DNA from: Nocardioides islandensis
Lineage (GTDB): Bacteria; Actinomycetota; Actinomycetes; Propionibacteriales; Nocardioidaceae
Direction of reading: 5' to 3'
DNA length: 64,000 bases
Assembly: GCF_015352455.1 (NCBI RefSeq)
Contig: NZ_JADKPN010000011.1
Coordinates: 124,001-188,000, forward strand
Shown here: piece after piece, positions 24,625-33,773 of the stretch
Layout of the letters: each line of letters starts with the position of its first letter
Numbering within the stretch: position 1 is the stretch's first letter
Program-made: the position numbers and the translations under genes
The notes under the pieces: generated by a model
What the model saw: only the letters and a program-made list of their open reading frames with translations
The model's database searches: none
What the model was told of the DNA's origin: nothing

Positions 24625-25812
24625 GTGGTGAGCACGGCGCGGACGCCGCTGCCCGGGCAGGTCCGGCGGCTCGCGGTCGTCGCCACCCTGGCCTCCACCG
24701 CCGACTGGTACGTCCAGTTCGCCGTGTTCTGGCTGGCGGCGGAGCGCGGCTACTCGGGACTCCTGATCGCCGGCCTGGTGCTCGCCGCCCGTGCGCCGAC
24801 GCTCGTCGGGGGGCTCGTGGGCGGTCGGCTGATCGACCGTCGCGGACCGCGCCGGATGATCGGCCTCGACAACGCCGTTCGCGCGGCCCTGTTGCTGCTG
24901 CTCGCCGTGCTCGCCGTCGGCGGCGACGACGGGTACGTCGCGATCCTCGTGGTCGCCGCCGGCTGCTCGCTCTGCGCCCCGGTGACGTACGCCGGCGCGC
25001 GTGCCCTCACGCCCACCTACGTGCGGGACGACCAGCTCGGCCGGGCGAACACGCTGCTCGCCCTGGCCGACCAGGTGCCGATCATCTTCTCGGCGGCTCT
25101 GGCCGGACCGGCGCTCACGTGGCTCGGGCCCGGGGCCTACGCCGTTCCCGCCGTGCTGCTGCTCGTGGCGCTCGGGCTGGCCCAGGGGCTGCCGGCGGAG
25201 TCGCGTCGTCCCGTCGGCGCCGGGCTCGAGGCCGGCGCTGCATCCGCGCTCCGCTACCCGCCCGCGGTGGTCGCCCTGATCGCCCTCTCCACGGCGTACT
25301 ACTTCGTGTACGGGCCGTTCCAGCCCCTGCTGCCGATCCTGGTCGAACGCCACCTCGGCGGCGGCGCCACGACGTACGCCGTGCTCCGCGTGGTCGTGGG
25401 CCTCGGGGCGCTCCTCGGGCTCCTGCTCGCGCCGTACTTGTCGTTCCTGGACCGCCCCGGCCTGGTGAACGCGTGGGGCGCCGTGCTCTACGGGCTGTCG
25501 ATGCTGCCGCTGGTGTTCGTGCACTCGGTCGGGTGGGCCGTGGTCATCTACTTCGTCTCCGGTGTCGTCTGGGGGCCTTACTCGGCGGTCGAGGCCACCG
25601 CCCTGCAGCGCTGGACCAGGCCCGAGCACCACGGGCGGCTCTTCGGCACCCAGCGAGCGCTGATCATCTCCGCGATCCCGGCCGGCGGCGCGATCGGCAG
25701 CGCGACGGTGGACAGCGTCGGACTGACCGGCGTGCTGGCGGGCTCGGCCGTCGCGTGCAGCGTGGTCGGCCTGCTGGCCCTGGCCTACCCGCCGCTGCGC
25801 CGACGGTCGTGA
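24625..25812 (+). CDS. MFS transporter
   Basis: 395 residues with about 12 hydrophobic helices and the cytoplasmic loop motif GGRLIDRRGPRRMIG between helices 2 and 3, the MFS motif A position. The loop sequence GRLFGTQRALIISAIPAGG in the C-half mirrors it. Resembles DHA1-type drug exporters; the substrate is not inferable. GTG 24625 is placed by the -10 box; GTG 24628 is equally in frame. Confidence 0.87.
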   Translation: MVSTARTPLPGQVRRLAVVATLASTADWYVQFAVFWLAAERGYSGLLIAGLVLAARAPTLVGGLVGGRLIDRRGPRRMIGLDNAVRAALLLLLAVLAVGGDDGYVAILVVAAGCSLCAPVTYAGARALTPTYVRDDQLGRANTLLALADQVPIIFSAALAGPALTWLGPGAYAVPAVLLLVALGLAQGLPAESRRPVGAGLEAGAASALRYPPAVVALIALSTAYYFVYGPFQPLLPILVERHLGGGATTYAVLRVVVGLGALLGLLLAPYLSFLDRPGLVNAWGAVLYGLSMLPLVFVHSVGWAVVIYFVSGVVWGPYSAVEATALQRWTRPEHHGRLFGTQRALIISAIPAGGAIGSATVDSVGLTGVLAGSAVACSVVGLLALAYPPLRRRS

Positions 25813-25871
25813 CGCCGGGCGGACGCCGTACGGCGCGATCCGGCACGACTGACACGCGGGTGGTCCGCAGG

Positions 25872-25877
25872 CATACT
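25872..25877 (+). promoter_or_regulatory. -10 box for LAL regulator (leaderless)
   Basis: CATACT, 7 nt before GTG 25885; the first base deviates from TAnnnT. Confidence 0.4.
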
Positions 25878-25884
25878 GCGGAGC

Positions 25885-28479
25885 GTGGAGCTCCTCGAGC
25901 GCGACACCTTCCTCGACTCGCTCGCCGAGTACGTCGACGACGCGCTGATGGGGCAGAGCCGGGTCGTCCTGCTCGCGGGTGAGGCGGGCGTCGGCAAGAC
26001 CGCCCTCATCGAGGCGTTCCAGGAGCGCATGCCGGGTGCCCGTTGGGCCTGGGGAGCCTGCGACGACCTGTCCACGCCGCGCCCGCTCGGTCCGCTGTAC
26101 GACGTCGCCCCCGCCTTGGGTGGCGACCTGGCGGCCACCCTGAAGCGAGGCGCGGTCCGGGAGGAGCTGTTCGACGCCTTCCTGTCCGCCCTCCGCGCCG
26201 GCGACGAGCTCTCGGTGGTCGTCGTCGAGGACCTGCACTGGGCCGACGAGGCGACCCTCGACCTCGTCAAGCACGTGGGACGCCGGCTGGCGGCGACGCG
26301 CGCCCTGCTGCTGCTGACCTATCGCGACGACGAGCTGGCGGAGGGCAGCAAGCTACGACGTCTGCTCGGCGACCTCGGCAGCTTCCGGGGCACCCGGCGC
26401 ATGGCGCTGCCGCCGCTGTCGGAAACAGCGGTCCGCTCGGCGGCCGAGGCCAGCGGCCTCGACGGAGAGGAGCTCTACCGGCTCACCCGAGGGAACCCGT
26501 ACTACCTCAGCGAGCTGCTCGCGAGCGACGGCGTCGAGGTGCCGGCGTCGGTCCGTGACGCGGTGCTCTCCCGGGCGGCCCGCCTCGGCGAGGACGGCCG
26601 CCGGGCCCTGGACGTCGCCGCTGTCGTCGGGACGCGCCAGGACCTGGCGGTCGTGAACGCCGTCGAGGGCGTCACCCCGACCGGCCTCGACGAGTGCGTG
26701 CGCTCGGGGCTCCTCGTGGAGTCGGAGGATGCCCTCGCCTTCCGCCACGACCTCGCCCGGCTGGCCGTCTCGGCCGCGTTGCCGCCCCATCGCCGCCGAG
26801 CACTGCACGCGGCGGTCCTCTCCGTGGTGGCCGACTCGGGCGACGACGCCCGCCTCGCCCACCATGCGGACCTGGCCGGTGACTCGGCTGCCGTCCTCCG
26901 TCATGCACCCGCGGCGGCCGTCTCGGCCGCGCGCGCCGGGGCGCACATCGAGGCGGCGGCCCAGTACCGCCGGGCGATCCGGCACGCCGACGGGCTGCCG
27001 GCGCGGGCCCGGGCCGAGCTGCTCGACGCGCTCGGGTTCGAGACGTCGCTCACCGACGAGTGGGACGAGAGCACGGCGGTGCGTGAGGAGGCGCTCGCCC
27101 TGTGGCGCGAGGTAGGTGACGAGCTGCGGATCGGCGATGCGCTGCGCAAGCTCGTGCCGTGCGTGTGGCGCGTGGGTCGTGGCGCCGAGTGCGCCGCCCT
27201 GTCCGAGGAGGCGGTCGCGCGGCTCGAGGTGCTGCCACCCGGCCCCGAGCTCGCCCGCGCCCTGCTCAGCCTGGCCGCGACCCGTCACGGCCAGGGGAAC
27301 CTGGCGGAGGCCCTGGAGCTGAGCCGGGCCGCCATGCAGCTGGGACGCGACCTGGGGATGCCCGACCTCGTCGTCGACGCGCTGAACAACGTGGGAGCCA
27401 CGCTCCACACGCTGGGGCACGACGGACTGCCCTCGATGCGGGAGGCCGTCGAGATCGCGCTGGGTCTCGGCCTCGACGCGCAGATCGCTCGCTCGTACAC
27501 CAACCTCCACGAGCTGCTGTGCATCACCTGGGACGTGCCGGAGGCCGAGGCCGTCTTCCGGGACGCCATCGCGTACGTCGAGGCGCACGACGTCGCCACC
27601 TACGGCGCGTGCCTGCGGGGCGACGCGGCCTCGTTCCTGCTGGCCCAGGGCCGGTCGGCGGACGCTCGCTCCCTCAACGACGCGCTGCTGGGAAGCAAGC
27701 TCCCGTCGCTGGCCAACAGCCTGGCCCCCCTGACCACGCGAGGACTGATGTGTGCGCGCGCCGGGGAGACCGAGGCTGCCTGGGTGTCGCTCGACGAGGT
27801 GCTGCAGGTGGCCCTCGGCGTCGGGGAGCCGACGTACATCCTGCGCGTGCGCGTCGCACGCGCCGAGGCGCACTGGATCGAGCGACGCCCGCTCGGCGTG
27901 GCCGAGGAGGCGCGTGCGGGCGTCCTGGCGCAGACCGGACCGGATCCTTGGGAGGTGGGGCCGGCGCTCGTGTGGTGCCGGCGCGCGGATGTCGCCTTCG
28001 ACGCGCCCGACGCGTGGCCCGCGCCGGCGCGCCCGTGGGCGCTCGAGCTCGCGGGGGACCACCGTGCCGCGGCCCACGAGTGGGACCGGCTCGGCGCCGC
28101 GTACCTCGCCGCGATGGCGCTGGCCTTCTCCGATCGTGAGGAGGACCTGCGCGACGCCGTGGATCGGTTCCGGGCGCTGGATGCTCCCGCGGCCGAGGGC
28201 CGGGTGCGGCAGCGGCTGCGTGAGATCGGCGCCGAGACCGTCCCGGCCGGCCCGCGCGCCAGCACGCGAGCGCATCCCGCCGGCCTCACCCAGCGGGAGA
28301 GCGAGGTCCTTGAGGGCCTCGTGCGCGGGCTGAGCAACGCCGAGCTCGCGCGGGAGCTCTACCTGTCGGAGCGCACGGTCGAGCACCACGTGTCCCACGT
28401 CCTCGGCAAGCTCGGCGTGAGCTCCCGGACGCAGGCCGCGAAGGCGGCGTCCGACCGCGGCCTGGTCGTCACGACGTAG
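25885..28479 (+). CDS. LAL-type LuxR transcriptional regulator (AAA ATPase + HTH)
   Basis: 864 residues, typical of large ATP-binding LuxR regulators. Walker A is GEAGVGKT (32-39), Walker B is VVVVEDLHWAD, and a sensor-like LTYRDDEL follows. The middle ~450 residues are TPR-like helical repeats, and the C-terminus is a LuxR HTH (LTQRESEVLEGLVRG, then LSERTVEHHVSHVLGKLGV). Such proteins use ATP and a sensed ligand to switch oligomeric state. The DUF4242 gene 112 nt downstream is a likely target or partner, by position. Confidence 0.92.
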   Translation: MELLERDTFLDSLAEYVDDALMGQSRVVLLAGEAGVGKTALIEAFQERMPGARWAWGACDDLSTPRPLGPLYDVAPALGGDLAATLKRGAVREELFDAFLSALRAGDELSVVVVEDLHWADEATLDLVKHVGRRLAATRALLLLTYRDDELAEGSKLRRLLGDLGSFRGTRRMALPPLSETAVRSAAEASGLDGEELYRLTRGNPYYLSELLASDGVEVPASVRDAVLSRAARLGEDGRRALDVAAVVGTRQDLAVVNAVEGVTPTGLDECVRSGLLVESEDALAFRHDLARLAVSAALPPHRRRALHAAVLSVVADSGDDARLAHHADLAGDSAAVLRHAPAAAVSAARAGAHIEAAAQYRRAIRHADGLPARARAELLDALGFETSLTDEWDESTAVREEALALWREVGDELRIGDALRKLVPCVWRVGRGAECAALSEEAVARLEVLPPGPELARALLSLAATRHGQGNLAEALELSRAAMQLGRDLGMPDLVVDALNNVGATLHTLGHDGLPSMREAVEIALGLGLDAQIARSYTNLHELLCITWDVPEAEAVFRDAIAYVEAHDVATYGACLRGDAASFLLAQGRSADARSLNDALLGSKLPSLANSLAPLTTRGLMCARAGETEAAWVSLDEVLQVALGVGEPTYILRVRVARAEAHWIERRPLGVAEEARAGVLAQTGPDPWEVGPALVWCRRADVAFDAPDAWPAPARPWALELAGDHRAAAHEWDRLGAAYLAAMALAFSDREEDLRDAVDRFRALDAPAAEGRVRQRLREIGAETVPAGPRASTRAHPAGLTQRESEVLEGLVRGLSNAELARELYLSERTVEHHVSHVLGKLGVSSRTQAAKAASDRGLVVTT

Positions 28480-28546
28480 CGGAAACTGGGCGGCACCGCC
28501 GTGAAGGTGCGTACCGGGCGCGGATGTGACGCCGGCCGACCCTGCC

Positions 28547-28552
28547 TAGCGT
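28547..28552 (+). promoter_or_regulatory. -10 box for DUF4242 gene
   Basis: TAGCGT, about 40 nt before ATG 28592. A strong ribosome site (GAGGAGGAA) follows at 28581-28589, so this transcript has a leader. Confidence 0.4.
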
Positions 28553-28591
28553 CGGTCGTGCCCGACAACGGGCCGGACACGAGGAGGAACC

Positions 28592-28843
28592 ATGCCGCTG
28601 TTCATGGACACGCACCGGCTCGACGGCAGCGTCACCGTCGAGGACGTCGCGAAGGCCCATCTGGCCGACCTGCAGGAGCAGGGCCGGCACGACGTCAGCT
28701 ACCTGAGGTACTGGGTGGCCGAGCCCCAGGGCATCATCTTCTGCCTGGTCGAGGCGCCCTCGGCCGACGCAGCCGTCCAGGTCCACAAGGACGCTCACGG
28801 CCTGCTCGCCGACGACATCGTCGAGGTCAAGGAGGGATCGTGA
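28592..28843 (+). CDS. DUF4242 protein (SCO4226-like, possible nickel-binding)
   Basis: 83 residues, complete. MPLFMDTHRLDG at the start and IIFCLVEAPSADAAVQVHKDAHGLLADDIVEV at positions ~50-80 match the ferredoxin-like fold of SCO4226 of Streptomyces, a protein reported to bind nickel through His/Cys residues; the H-D-H pattern is present. Here the gene follows a LAL LuxR regulator. The binding role in this organism is inference. Confidence 0.82.
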   Translation: MPLFMDTHRLDGSVTVEDVAKAHLADLQEQGRHDVSYLRYWVAEPQGIIFCLVEAPSADAAVQVHKDAHGLLADDIVEVKEGS

Positions 28844-28863
28844 CGAGTCGTCACCCAGAAGCA

Positions 28864-28896
28864 GGTCTGGAGTCGGTCTGGAGCAGGTCTGGTGTC
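28864..28896. repeat. 11-nt tandem repeat at the 3' edge of tRNA-Leu
   Basis: Three 11-nt units, GGTCTGGAGTC, GGTCTGGAGCA and GGTCTGGTGTC, at 28864-28874, 28875-28885 and 28886-28896. The last unit contains the tRNA 3' CCA end, so the other two look like partial tandem copies of the tRNA terminus. Confidence 0.6.
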
Positions 28897-28978
28897 CGAG
28901 GGGGGACTTGAACCCCCACGCCCTAATACGGGCACTAGCACCTCAAGCTAGCGCGTCTGCCAATTCCGCCACCCGGAC
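28890..28978 (-). tRNA. tRNA-Leu (anticodon GAG), CCA encoded
   Basis: The minus strand folds as a class II tRNA. The 7-bp acceptor is GTCCGGG / CTCGGAC with one G-U pair; D-arm GGCGGAATTGGCAGACGC; anticodon stem CTAGC / GCTAG with loop TTGAGGT giving anticodon GAG; a long variable arm around TGCCCGTATTAGGGCG; and T-arm GGGGGTTCAAGTCCCCC. Discriminator A and CCA (28890-28892) are encoded. A -10-like TACGCT lies at 28992-28997 on the minus strand. Confidence 0.95.
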
Positions 28979-29060
28979 GAGTGCGGCTGGAAGCGTAGCA
29001 AAGCGAAACTGCGTTCTTCGCATCGAGGGGAGGGGGAGGTCGGGTGCTTGGATAAGGCCC

Positions 29061-30392
29061 ATGGCGCCCGACTCGGAGACCGGTCCGCGACCGTCGTACG
29101 ACCCCTCGGGCGAGGTCGTCGACATCTGCCGGGACCTCATCCGGTTCGACACCTCGAACTACGGCGACGAGGACGGACCGGGGGAGCGGAAGGCGGCCGA
29201 GCACGTGGCCGCGCTGCTCGACGAGGTCGGCATCGAGGCCGAGATCTACGAGGGTGAGCCGGGCCGCGCGAACGTCATCGCCCAGTGGGGTGGCACGGGC
29301 GACCGCACCGACGGGCTGCTGCTCCACGGCCACCTGGACGTCGTCCCGGCCGCGGCCGAGGACTGGCAGGTCGACCCGTTCGCGGGGGAGATCCGCGACG
29401 ACCTCCTGTGGGGTCGCGGCGCCGTCGACATGAAGGACTTCGACGCGATGATGCTGTCGGTCGTGCGGGCGCGGGCCCGTGCGGGCGCGGTCCCCGAGCG
29501 GCCCGTCACGCTGTGCTTCACCGCCGACGAGGAGGCTGGTGGCCACCGCGGCGCGCAGCGCCTGGTGGAGGACCGCACCGACCAGCTCGCGCACTGCACC
29601 GAGGCGATCGGCGAGGTCGGCGGCTTCAGCAGCACGATCCGTGGCCAGCGCCTCTACCTGCTCGAGGCGGCGGAGAAGGGGATGGCCTGGATCCGGCTGA
29701 CCGCCCGCGGCCGGGCCGGCCACGGGTCGATGGTCAACCGCGAGAACGCCGTCACCGCGCTGTCGCAGGCCGTCGCCCGGATCGGCACCCACGAGTGGCC
29801 GCTGCGGCTCACGCCGACCATGCGCACCCTGCTGGCGACCGTCGGCGAGCTGGCCGGCACCGAGATGACCCCGGACAACGTCGAGGAGCTGGTCGAGGAG
29901 TTCGGCGAGGCCACCAAGATGATCGGCGCGGTGCTGCGCAACTCGTGCAACCCGACGATGCTCCAGGCCGGCTACAAGGTGAACGTCATCCCGACCGAGG
30001 CGACGGCGTACGTCGACGGGCGGTTCCTCCCCGGGTACGAGGACGAGTTCTGGGCGACCCTGCGTGAGCTGTGCGGCGAGGGCGTGGAGGTCGAGGCGGT
30101 CTCGCACCAGCCGCCCTGGGAGACGCCCCACGACACCGACCTGGTCGACGCGATGTCCCGGGCCGTGGCCGCGGAGGACCCGGGCGCGCTGGTCGTGCCG
30201 TACCTGCTGAGCGCCGGCACCGACGCCAAGCACTTCACGAAGCTCGGGATGAGGTCGTACGGGTTCGTGCCGCTGCGGCTGCCGGACGGGTTCGACTTCG
30301 CGGCCATGTTCCACGGTGTCGACGAGCGGGTCCCGGTCGACGCCCTCCACTTCGGCGCCCGGGTCGTCGACCGGCTGCTGGACCAGGTGTGA
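29061..30392 (+). CDS. M20-family metallopeptidase (dipeptidase-like)
   Basis: 443 residues. First zinc motif LLHGHLDVVP (H91 ligand, D93), the catalytic pair in FTADEEAGG, and a C-terminal histidine in AMFHGVDERVPVD. The domain inserted between (RLTARGRAGHGSM to AYVDGRFLPGYE) is the dimerisation lid of the M20 family. It probably hydrolyses small peptides or acylated amino acids; the substrate is unknown. ATG 29061 is 82 nt downstream of the divergent tRNA gene. Confidence 0.9.
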   Translation: MAPDSETGPRPSYDPSGEVVDICRDLIRFDTSNYGDEDGPGERKAAEHVAALLDEVGIEAEIYEGEPGRANVIAQWGGTGDRTDGLLLHGHLDVVPAAAEDWQVDPFAGEIRDDLLWGRGAVDMKDFDAMMLSVVRARARAGAVPERPVTLCFTADEEAGGHRGAQRLVEDRTDQLAHCTEAIGEVGGFSSTIRGQRLYLLEAAEKGMAWIRLTARGRAGHGSMVNRENAVTALSQAVARIGTHEWPLRLTPTMRTLLATVGELAGTEMTPDNVEELVEEFGEATKMIGAVLRNSCNPTMLQAGYKVNVIPTEATAYVDGRFLPGYEDEFWATLRELCGEGVEVEAVSHQPPWETPHDTDLVDAMSRAVAAEDPGALVVPYLLSAGTDAKHFTKLGMRSYGFVPLRLPDGFDFAAMFHGVDERVPVDALHFGARVVDRLLDQV

Positions 30393-30495
30393 CCCGCCTC
30401 TCGACCCGCGGGCCGGATGCCTGCGAACATTTCCGCGCCCACCGGCATCCGACCCGGTGACACCTCCACCCCGAGACGCCAGGAGGAGAGGACCC

Positions 30496-31530
30496 ATGTC
30501 CCCGCGCCGCCACGCGCCCGTGGTCCGCACGGTCGCGCCCGTGGGCGTCCTCGTGAGCGTGCTCGCCGGCCTCCTGCTGGCACTCGCTCCCTCCGCGTGG
30601 GCGCAGCCGGCCGACGACCTCGCGGCCGCAGCGACCTGCAACGGGCGCACGCCCACCATGGACGAGGGCTCGCCGGGCGAGACCATCCTCGGGACCGCCG
30701 GCGACGACGTGATCATCACCGGCGGTGCCGCGCGCGTGGACACCGGTGCCGGTGACGACTCCATCTGCATCACCGGCAAGGGGCCCGCCATCGTGAACGC
30801 CGGACCCGGTGACGACTTCGTCGGCGCCCGTGCGCACCAGGGCAAGACCTTCGTGAGCCTCGGCTTCGGCGACGACCGGTTCATCGGGGGCGACGGGCCG
30901 GACCGGGTCTGGAGCCAGGAGTCGTCGAACCAGACGTCGTCGGACGACAGCGACACGATCCTCACCTACGGCGGCGACGACTACGTGATCAGCGGCAGCA
31001 GCACGGCGCTGAACACCGACATCGTGGCCCTGGGCACCGGCGACGACGGGCTGGTCACCTACGGCTTCAGCTCCGGTGCCGTGCTGTCCGGGGGGCCGGG
31101 CAGCAACTCCTACCAGCCCCTGCCCGGTCCGGGCGTGAGCGGCAGCTGGGACTTCGACAACGTCGAGGGCCAGGCCACCCTCGACGAGGTCACCCGCCTG
31201 ACCTGGCGCGGCTTCCAGCGCTTCGACCTCGCCGGCGTCCAGGGTGACCGGCTGCGCTTCCGCGGCAGCAAGGCCAGCGAGACGGTCAGCGGCGGCGGGG
31301 CCTGTGAGGTCGTGCTGCGGGGCCGCGCCGGGAACGACCGGCTGACCGTCGACGACGAGGGCTGCAACGGCCTGCCGGCCGGCGACGCGCTCCTGGTGGG
31401 TGGCGGCGGCGACGACGTGCTGAAGGGCGCGGGGGGCGACGACGTCCTACGCGGTGGCGGCGGGGCCGACTCCGCCGACGGAGGGGCCGGCGACGACCGC
31501 TGCCTCGCCGAGTCCCGTGTGAACTGCTAG
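30496..31530 (+). CDS. Secreted RTX-like calcium-binding repeat protein
   Basis: 344 residues with a Sec signal peptide (hydrophobic LVSVLAGLLLALAPSAWA, likely cleavage after AWA near residue 36). Scattered GGDD / GTGDD / GAGDD loops run through the protein, ending in regular nonapeptides GGGGDDVLKGAGGDDVLRGG, the hallmark of RTX beta-rolls that bind Ca2+. Three or more Cys residues are present. No enzymatic domain is seen. Excellent ribosome site AGGAGGAGAGGA just upstream of ATG 30496. Confidence 0.85.
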   Translation: MSPRRHAPVVRTVAPVGVLVSVLAGLLLALAPSAWAQPADDLAAAATCNGRTPTMDEGSPGETILGTAGDDVIITGGAARVDTGAGDDSICITGKGPAIVNAGPGDDFVGARAHQGKTFVSLGFGDDRFIGGDGPDRVWSQESSNQTSSDDSDTILTYGGDDYVISGSSTALNTDIVALGTGDDGLVTYGFSSGAVLSGGPGSNSYQPLPGPGVSGSWDFDNVEGQATLDEVTRLTWRGFQRFDLAGVQGDRLRFRGSKASETVSGGGACEVVLRGRAGNDRLTVDDEGCNGLPAGDALLVGGGGDDVLKGAGGDDVLRGGGGADSADGGAGDDRCLAESRVNC

Positions 31531-31537
31531 ACGCTCC

Positions 31538-31801
31538 TCAGGCGGGCGGTCCGGCGAGCGGCGGCGCGAAGCTCGGCCGCATGCGGATGATCTTGCGGCG
31601 CAGCACCACTCGACGGGTGCCGTCGGGCGCGATGCGCACCCGGTCCAGCTCCCACCCACCGTGCTCGGCCCGCTCGACGAGCAGCCGGGCGACCACCGAG
31701 CGCGAGAAGTCGCGGTCGAACGTGATCTTCTCGAACTCCCACTCCACCCCGCGCGCCCGGCCGCCGAGGCGGTCGAGGGCTGCGTCGGGGGCGCGGGACA
31801 T
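31538..31801 (-). CDS. DUF5703 family protein
   Basis: 87 residues: WEFEKITFDRDFSRSVVARL, then EHGGWELDRVRIAPDGTRRV and RRKIIRMRPSF. This compact alpha/beta small protein is widespread in actinobacteria and has no known function. It lies 3 nt downstream of the aldo/keto reductase gene and is probably co-transcribed with it. Confidence 0.75.
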   Translation of the reverse strand: MSRAPDAALDRLGGRARGVEWEFEKITFDRDFSRSVVARLLVERAEHGGWELDRVRIAPDGTRRVVLRRKIIRMRPSFAPPLAGPPA

Positions 31802-31804
31802 GGC

Positions 31805-32773
31805 TTACTCGCCGCCCTCGGACCCGCCGGGGGCGGACACGTCGTCGAGGGCGGTGACCAGCTCCTCCGGCAGCGTGAGCTCCTCGGCACCCAGCGCACC
31901 GCGCAGCTGGGCCGCCGTGCGAGCCCCCACGATCGGCGCGGTCACCCCCGGTCGGTCGCGCACCCAGGCGAGGGCGACCTCCAGCGGCGTCCAGCCCAGC
32001 CCCTCGGCGGCCTTGGCCACGGCCTCGACGATGCGCTGCGAGCGCGGGCCGAGGTAGGCGTTGACGAAGCCGGCGAAGTGGGAGGACGCGGCGCGCGAGT
32101 CGGCCGGCGTACCTCCGCGGTACTTGCCCGTCAGCACTCCCCGGCCCAGCGGGGACCAGGGGAGCAACCCGAGGCCCAGGGCCTGGGCCGCCGGGACGAC
32201 CTCGTCCTCGACGGAGCGGTTGAGCAGGGAGTACTCCATCTGGGTCGACGCCAGCGGCGCCCGGCCCGGCACGGCGCGCTGCCAGGTCGCCGCCTGGGCG
32301 GTCTGCCAGCCGGCGTAGTTCGAGACCCCGACGTACGACGCCCGGCCGGACGACACCGCGGTGTCGAGCGCCGACAGGGTCTCCTCCAGGGGAGCGTCGT
32401 CGACCCAGGTGTGCACCTGCCACAGGTCGACGTGGTCCACGCCCAGCCGCTTGAGTGAGCCGTCGAGGGTGGCCAGCAGGTTGCCGCGGGAGGCGTCGGT
32501 GACACGGGTGCCGGTGCGCCGCGAGATGCCGGCCTTGGTGGCCACCACGATCTCGTCGCGGGCGACCACGTCGCCGATGAGGGAGCCGACCAGCTCCTCG
32601 GACGCGCCGTCGCCGTAGCCGGCCGCGGTGTCGACGAGCGTGCCGCCGGCCTCCGCGAACGCGATCAGCTGGTCGCGCGCCTCGTGCTCGTCGGTGTCGC
32701 GGCCCCACGTCATCGTGCCCAGTCCGAGTCGGGACACCTTGAGGCCGGTGGCACCGACGGACCGCACGTGCAT
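31805..32773 (-). CDS. Aldo/keto reductase
   Basis: 322 residues with the AKR (beta/alpha)8 pattern. The catalytic tetrad appears as D and Y in VDTAAGYGDGASE, K in VATKAG and H in DLWQVHTWVDD; the NADP-binding C-terminal part is GARTAAQLRGAL. I chose ATG 32773 (MHVRSVGATGLKVSRLGLGT) because a TAACGT -10 box lies 7 nt before it and the family starts this way; ATG 32779 would lie only one base from that box. Confidence 0.9.
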   Translation of the reverse strand: MHVRSVGATGLKVSRLGLGTMTWGRDTDEHEARDQLIAFAEAGGTLVDTAAGYGDGASEELVGSLIGDVVARDEIVVATKAGISRRTGTRVTDASRGNLLATLDGSLKRLGVDHVDLWQVHTWVDDAPLEETLSALDTAVSSGRASYVGVSNYAGWQTAQAATWQRAVPGRAPLASTQMEYSLLNRSVEDEVVPAAQALGLGLLPWSPLGRGVLTGKYRGGTPADSRAASSHFAGFVNAYLGPRSQRIVEAVAKAAEGLGWTPLEVALAWVRDRPGVTAPIVGARTAAQLRGALGAEELTLPEELVTALDDVSAPGGSEGGE

Positions 32774-32780
32774 GCGCATA

Positions 32781-32786
32781 ACGTTA
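32781..32786 (-). promoter_or_regulatory. -10 box for aldo/keto reductase (leaderless)
   Basis: TAACGT on the minus strand, 7 nt before ATG 32773; it favours that start over ATG 32779. Confidence 0.5.
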
Positions 32787-32863
32787 GTGCCCGGGCCCCC
32801 GCCGCGAGGCGGGACTCCCGAGGAGCCGGGCGGGTCGTCAGGTTGCGGTCAGGCGGCGGCCCC

Positions 32864-32869
32864 TAGTGT
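32864..32869 (+). promoter_or_regulatory. -10 box for uppP
   Basis: TAGTGT with TTGCGG at 32843-32848 as a possible -35 (15-nt spacer). It gives a leader of about 35 nt before ATG 32912. Confidence 0.4.
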
Positions 32870-32911
32870 GGAGCGCGGCCCGCCCCCGAGATGACAGGCA
32901 GAACGCCCGCC

Positions 32912-33739
32912 ATGGACTACCTCGACGCCGTCATCCTCGGCATCGTCGAAGGCCTCACCGAGTTCCTCCCGGTGTCCAGCACCGGCCACCTGACGATCGC
33001 GGAGAAGGCGCTCGGCCTGGAGCTCGACGACCCCGCCGTGACGGCGTACACCGCCGTCATCCAGATGGGCGCCATCCTGGCGGTCGTCGTGTACTTCGCC
33101 CGCGACATCTGGCGCATCGCCACCGCGTGGTGCCGGGGCCTGGTGAACGCCGAGTGGCGCGGTCATCGCGACCACCGCATGGGCTGGTACGTCATCGTCG
33201 GCAGCATCCCCGTCGGCCTGGCCGGGCTGCTGGGGAAGGACCTGATCACCGGCCCGCTGCGGTCCCTGTGGGTCGTCGGCGCCGCGCTGGTGGTCTGGAG
33301 CGCCGTGATGTGGGCCGCCGAGCGGGCGGCCACCCAGCAGCGCGGCGAGAAGCAGCTGACGATGCGCGACGCCCTCGTCGTCGGCCTGGTCCAGGTGGTG
33401 GCCCTGGTCCCGGGCGTCTCCCGTTCCGGCGCCACCATCTCGACCGGCCTGTTCCTCGGCCTGGACCGGGTGGCCGCGACCCGGCTCAGCTTCTTCCTGT
33501 CGATCCCGGCCCTGCTGGCCGCCGGCATCTACGAGCTGCCCGACGCGCTGGACGGCTCGCTCGCCGTCGGGCCGATCGTGGTCGGCACCGTGGTGGCGTT
33601 CGTGGTGGCGTACGCCAGCGTGGCCTGGCTGCTGAGGTTCGTGGCGCACCACTCGATCGCGTGGTTCGTGCCGTACCGCGTCGTCGTCGGCGCCGCGATC
33701 CTGCTGCTCCTCGCGGCCGGAGCCATGTCGGCGACTTGA
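32912..33739 (+). CDS. uppP: Undecaprenyl-diphosphatase UppP/BacA
   Basis: 275 residues, all hydrophobic helices. The two conserved active-site motifs are EGLTEFLPVSSTGH (13-26) and PGVSRSGATIS (from P167). It dephosphorylates undecaprenyl diphosphate at the outer membrane face, recycling the lipid carrier for peptidoglycan synthesis. ATG 32912 gives the usual MDYLDAVILGIVEG start; ATG 32891 would add 7 residues. It opens the block syntenic with M. tuberculosis Rv2136c onward. Confidence 0.93.
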   Translation: MDYLDAVILGIVEGLTEFLPVSSTGHLTIAEKALGLELDDPAVTAYTAVIQMGAILAVVVYFARDIWRIATAWCRGLVNAEWRGHRDHRMGWYVIVGSIPVGLAGLLGKDLITGPLRSLWVVGAALVVWSAVMWAAERAATQQRGEKQLTMRDALVVGLVQVVALVPGVSRSGATISTGLFLGLDRVAATRLSFFLSIPALLAAGIYELPDALDGSLAVGPIVVGTVVAFVVAYASVAWLLRFVAHHSIAWFVPYRVVVGAAILLLLAAGAMSAT

Positions 33740-33773
33740 CCCCCTTCTTGCGCACCGTGTGAGGATTCGCCGC

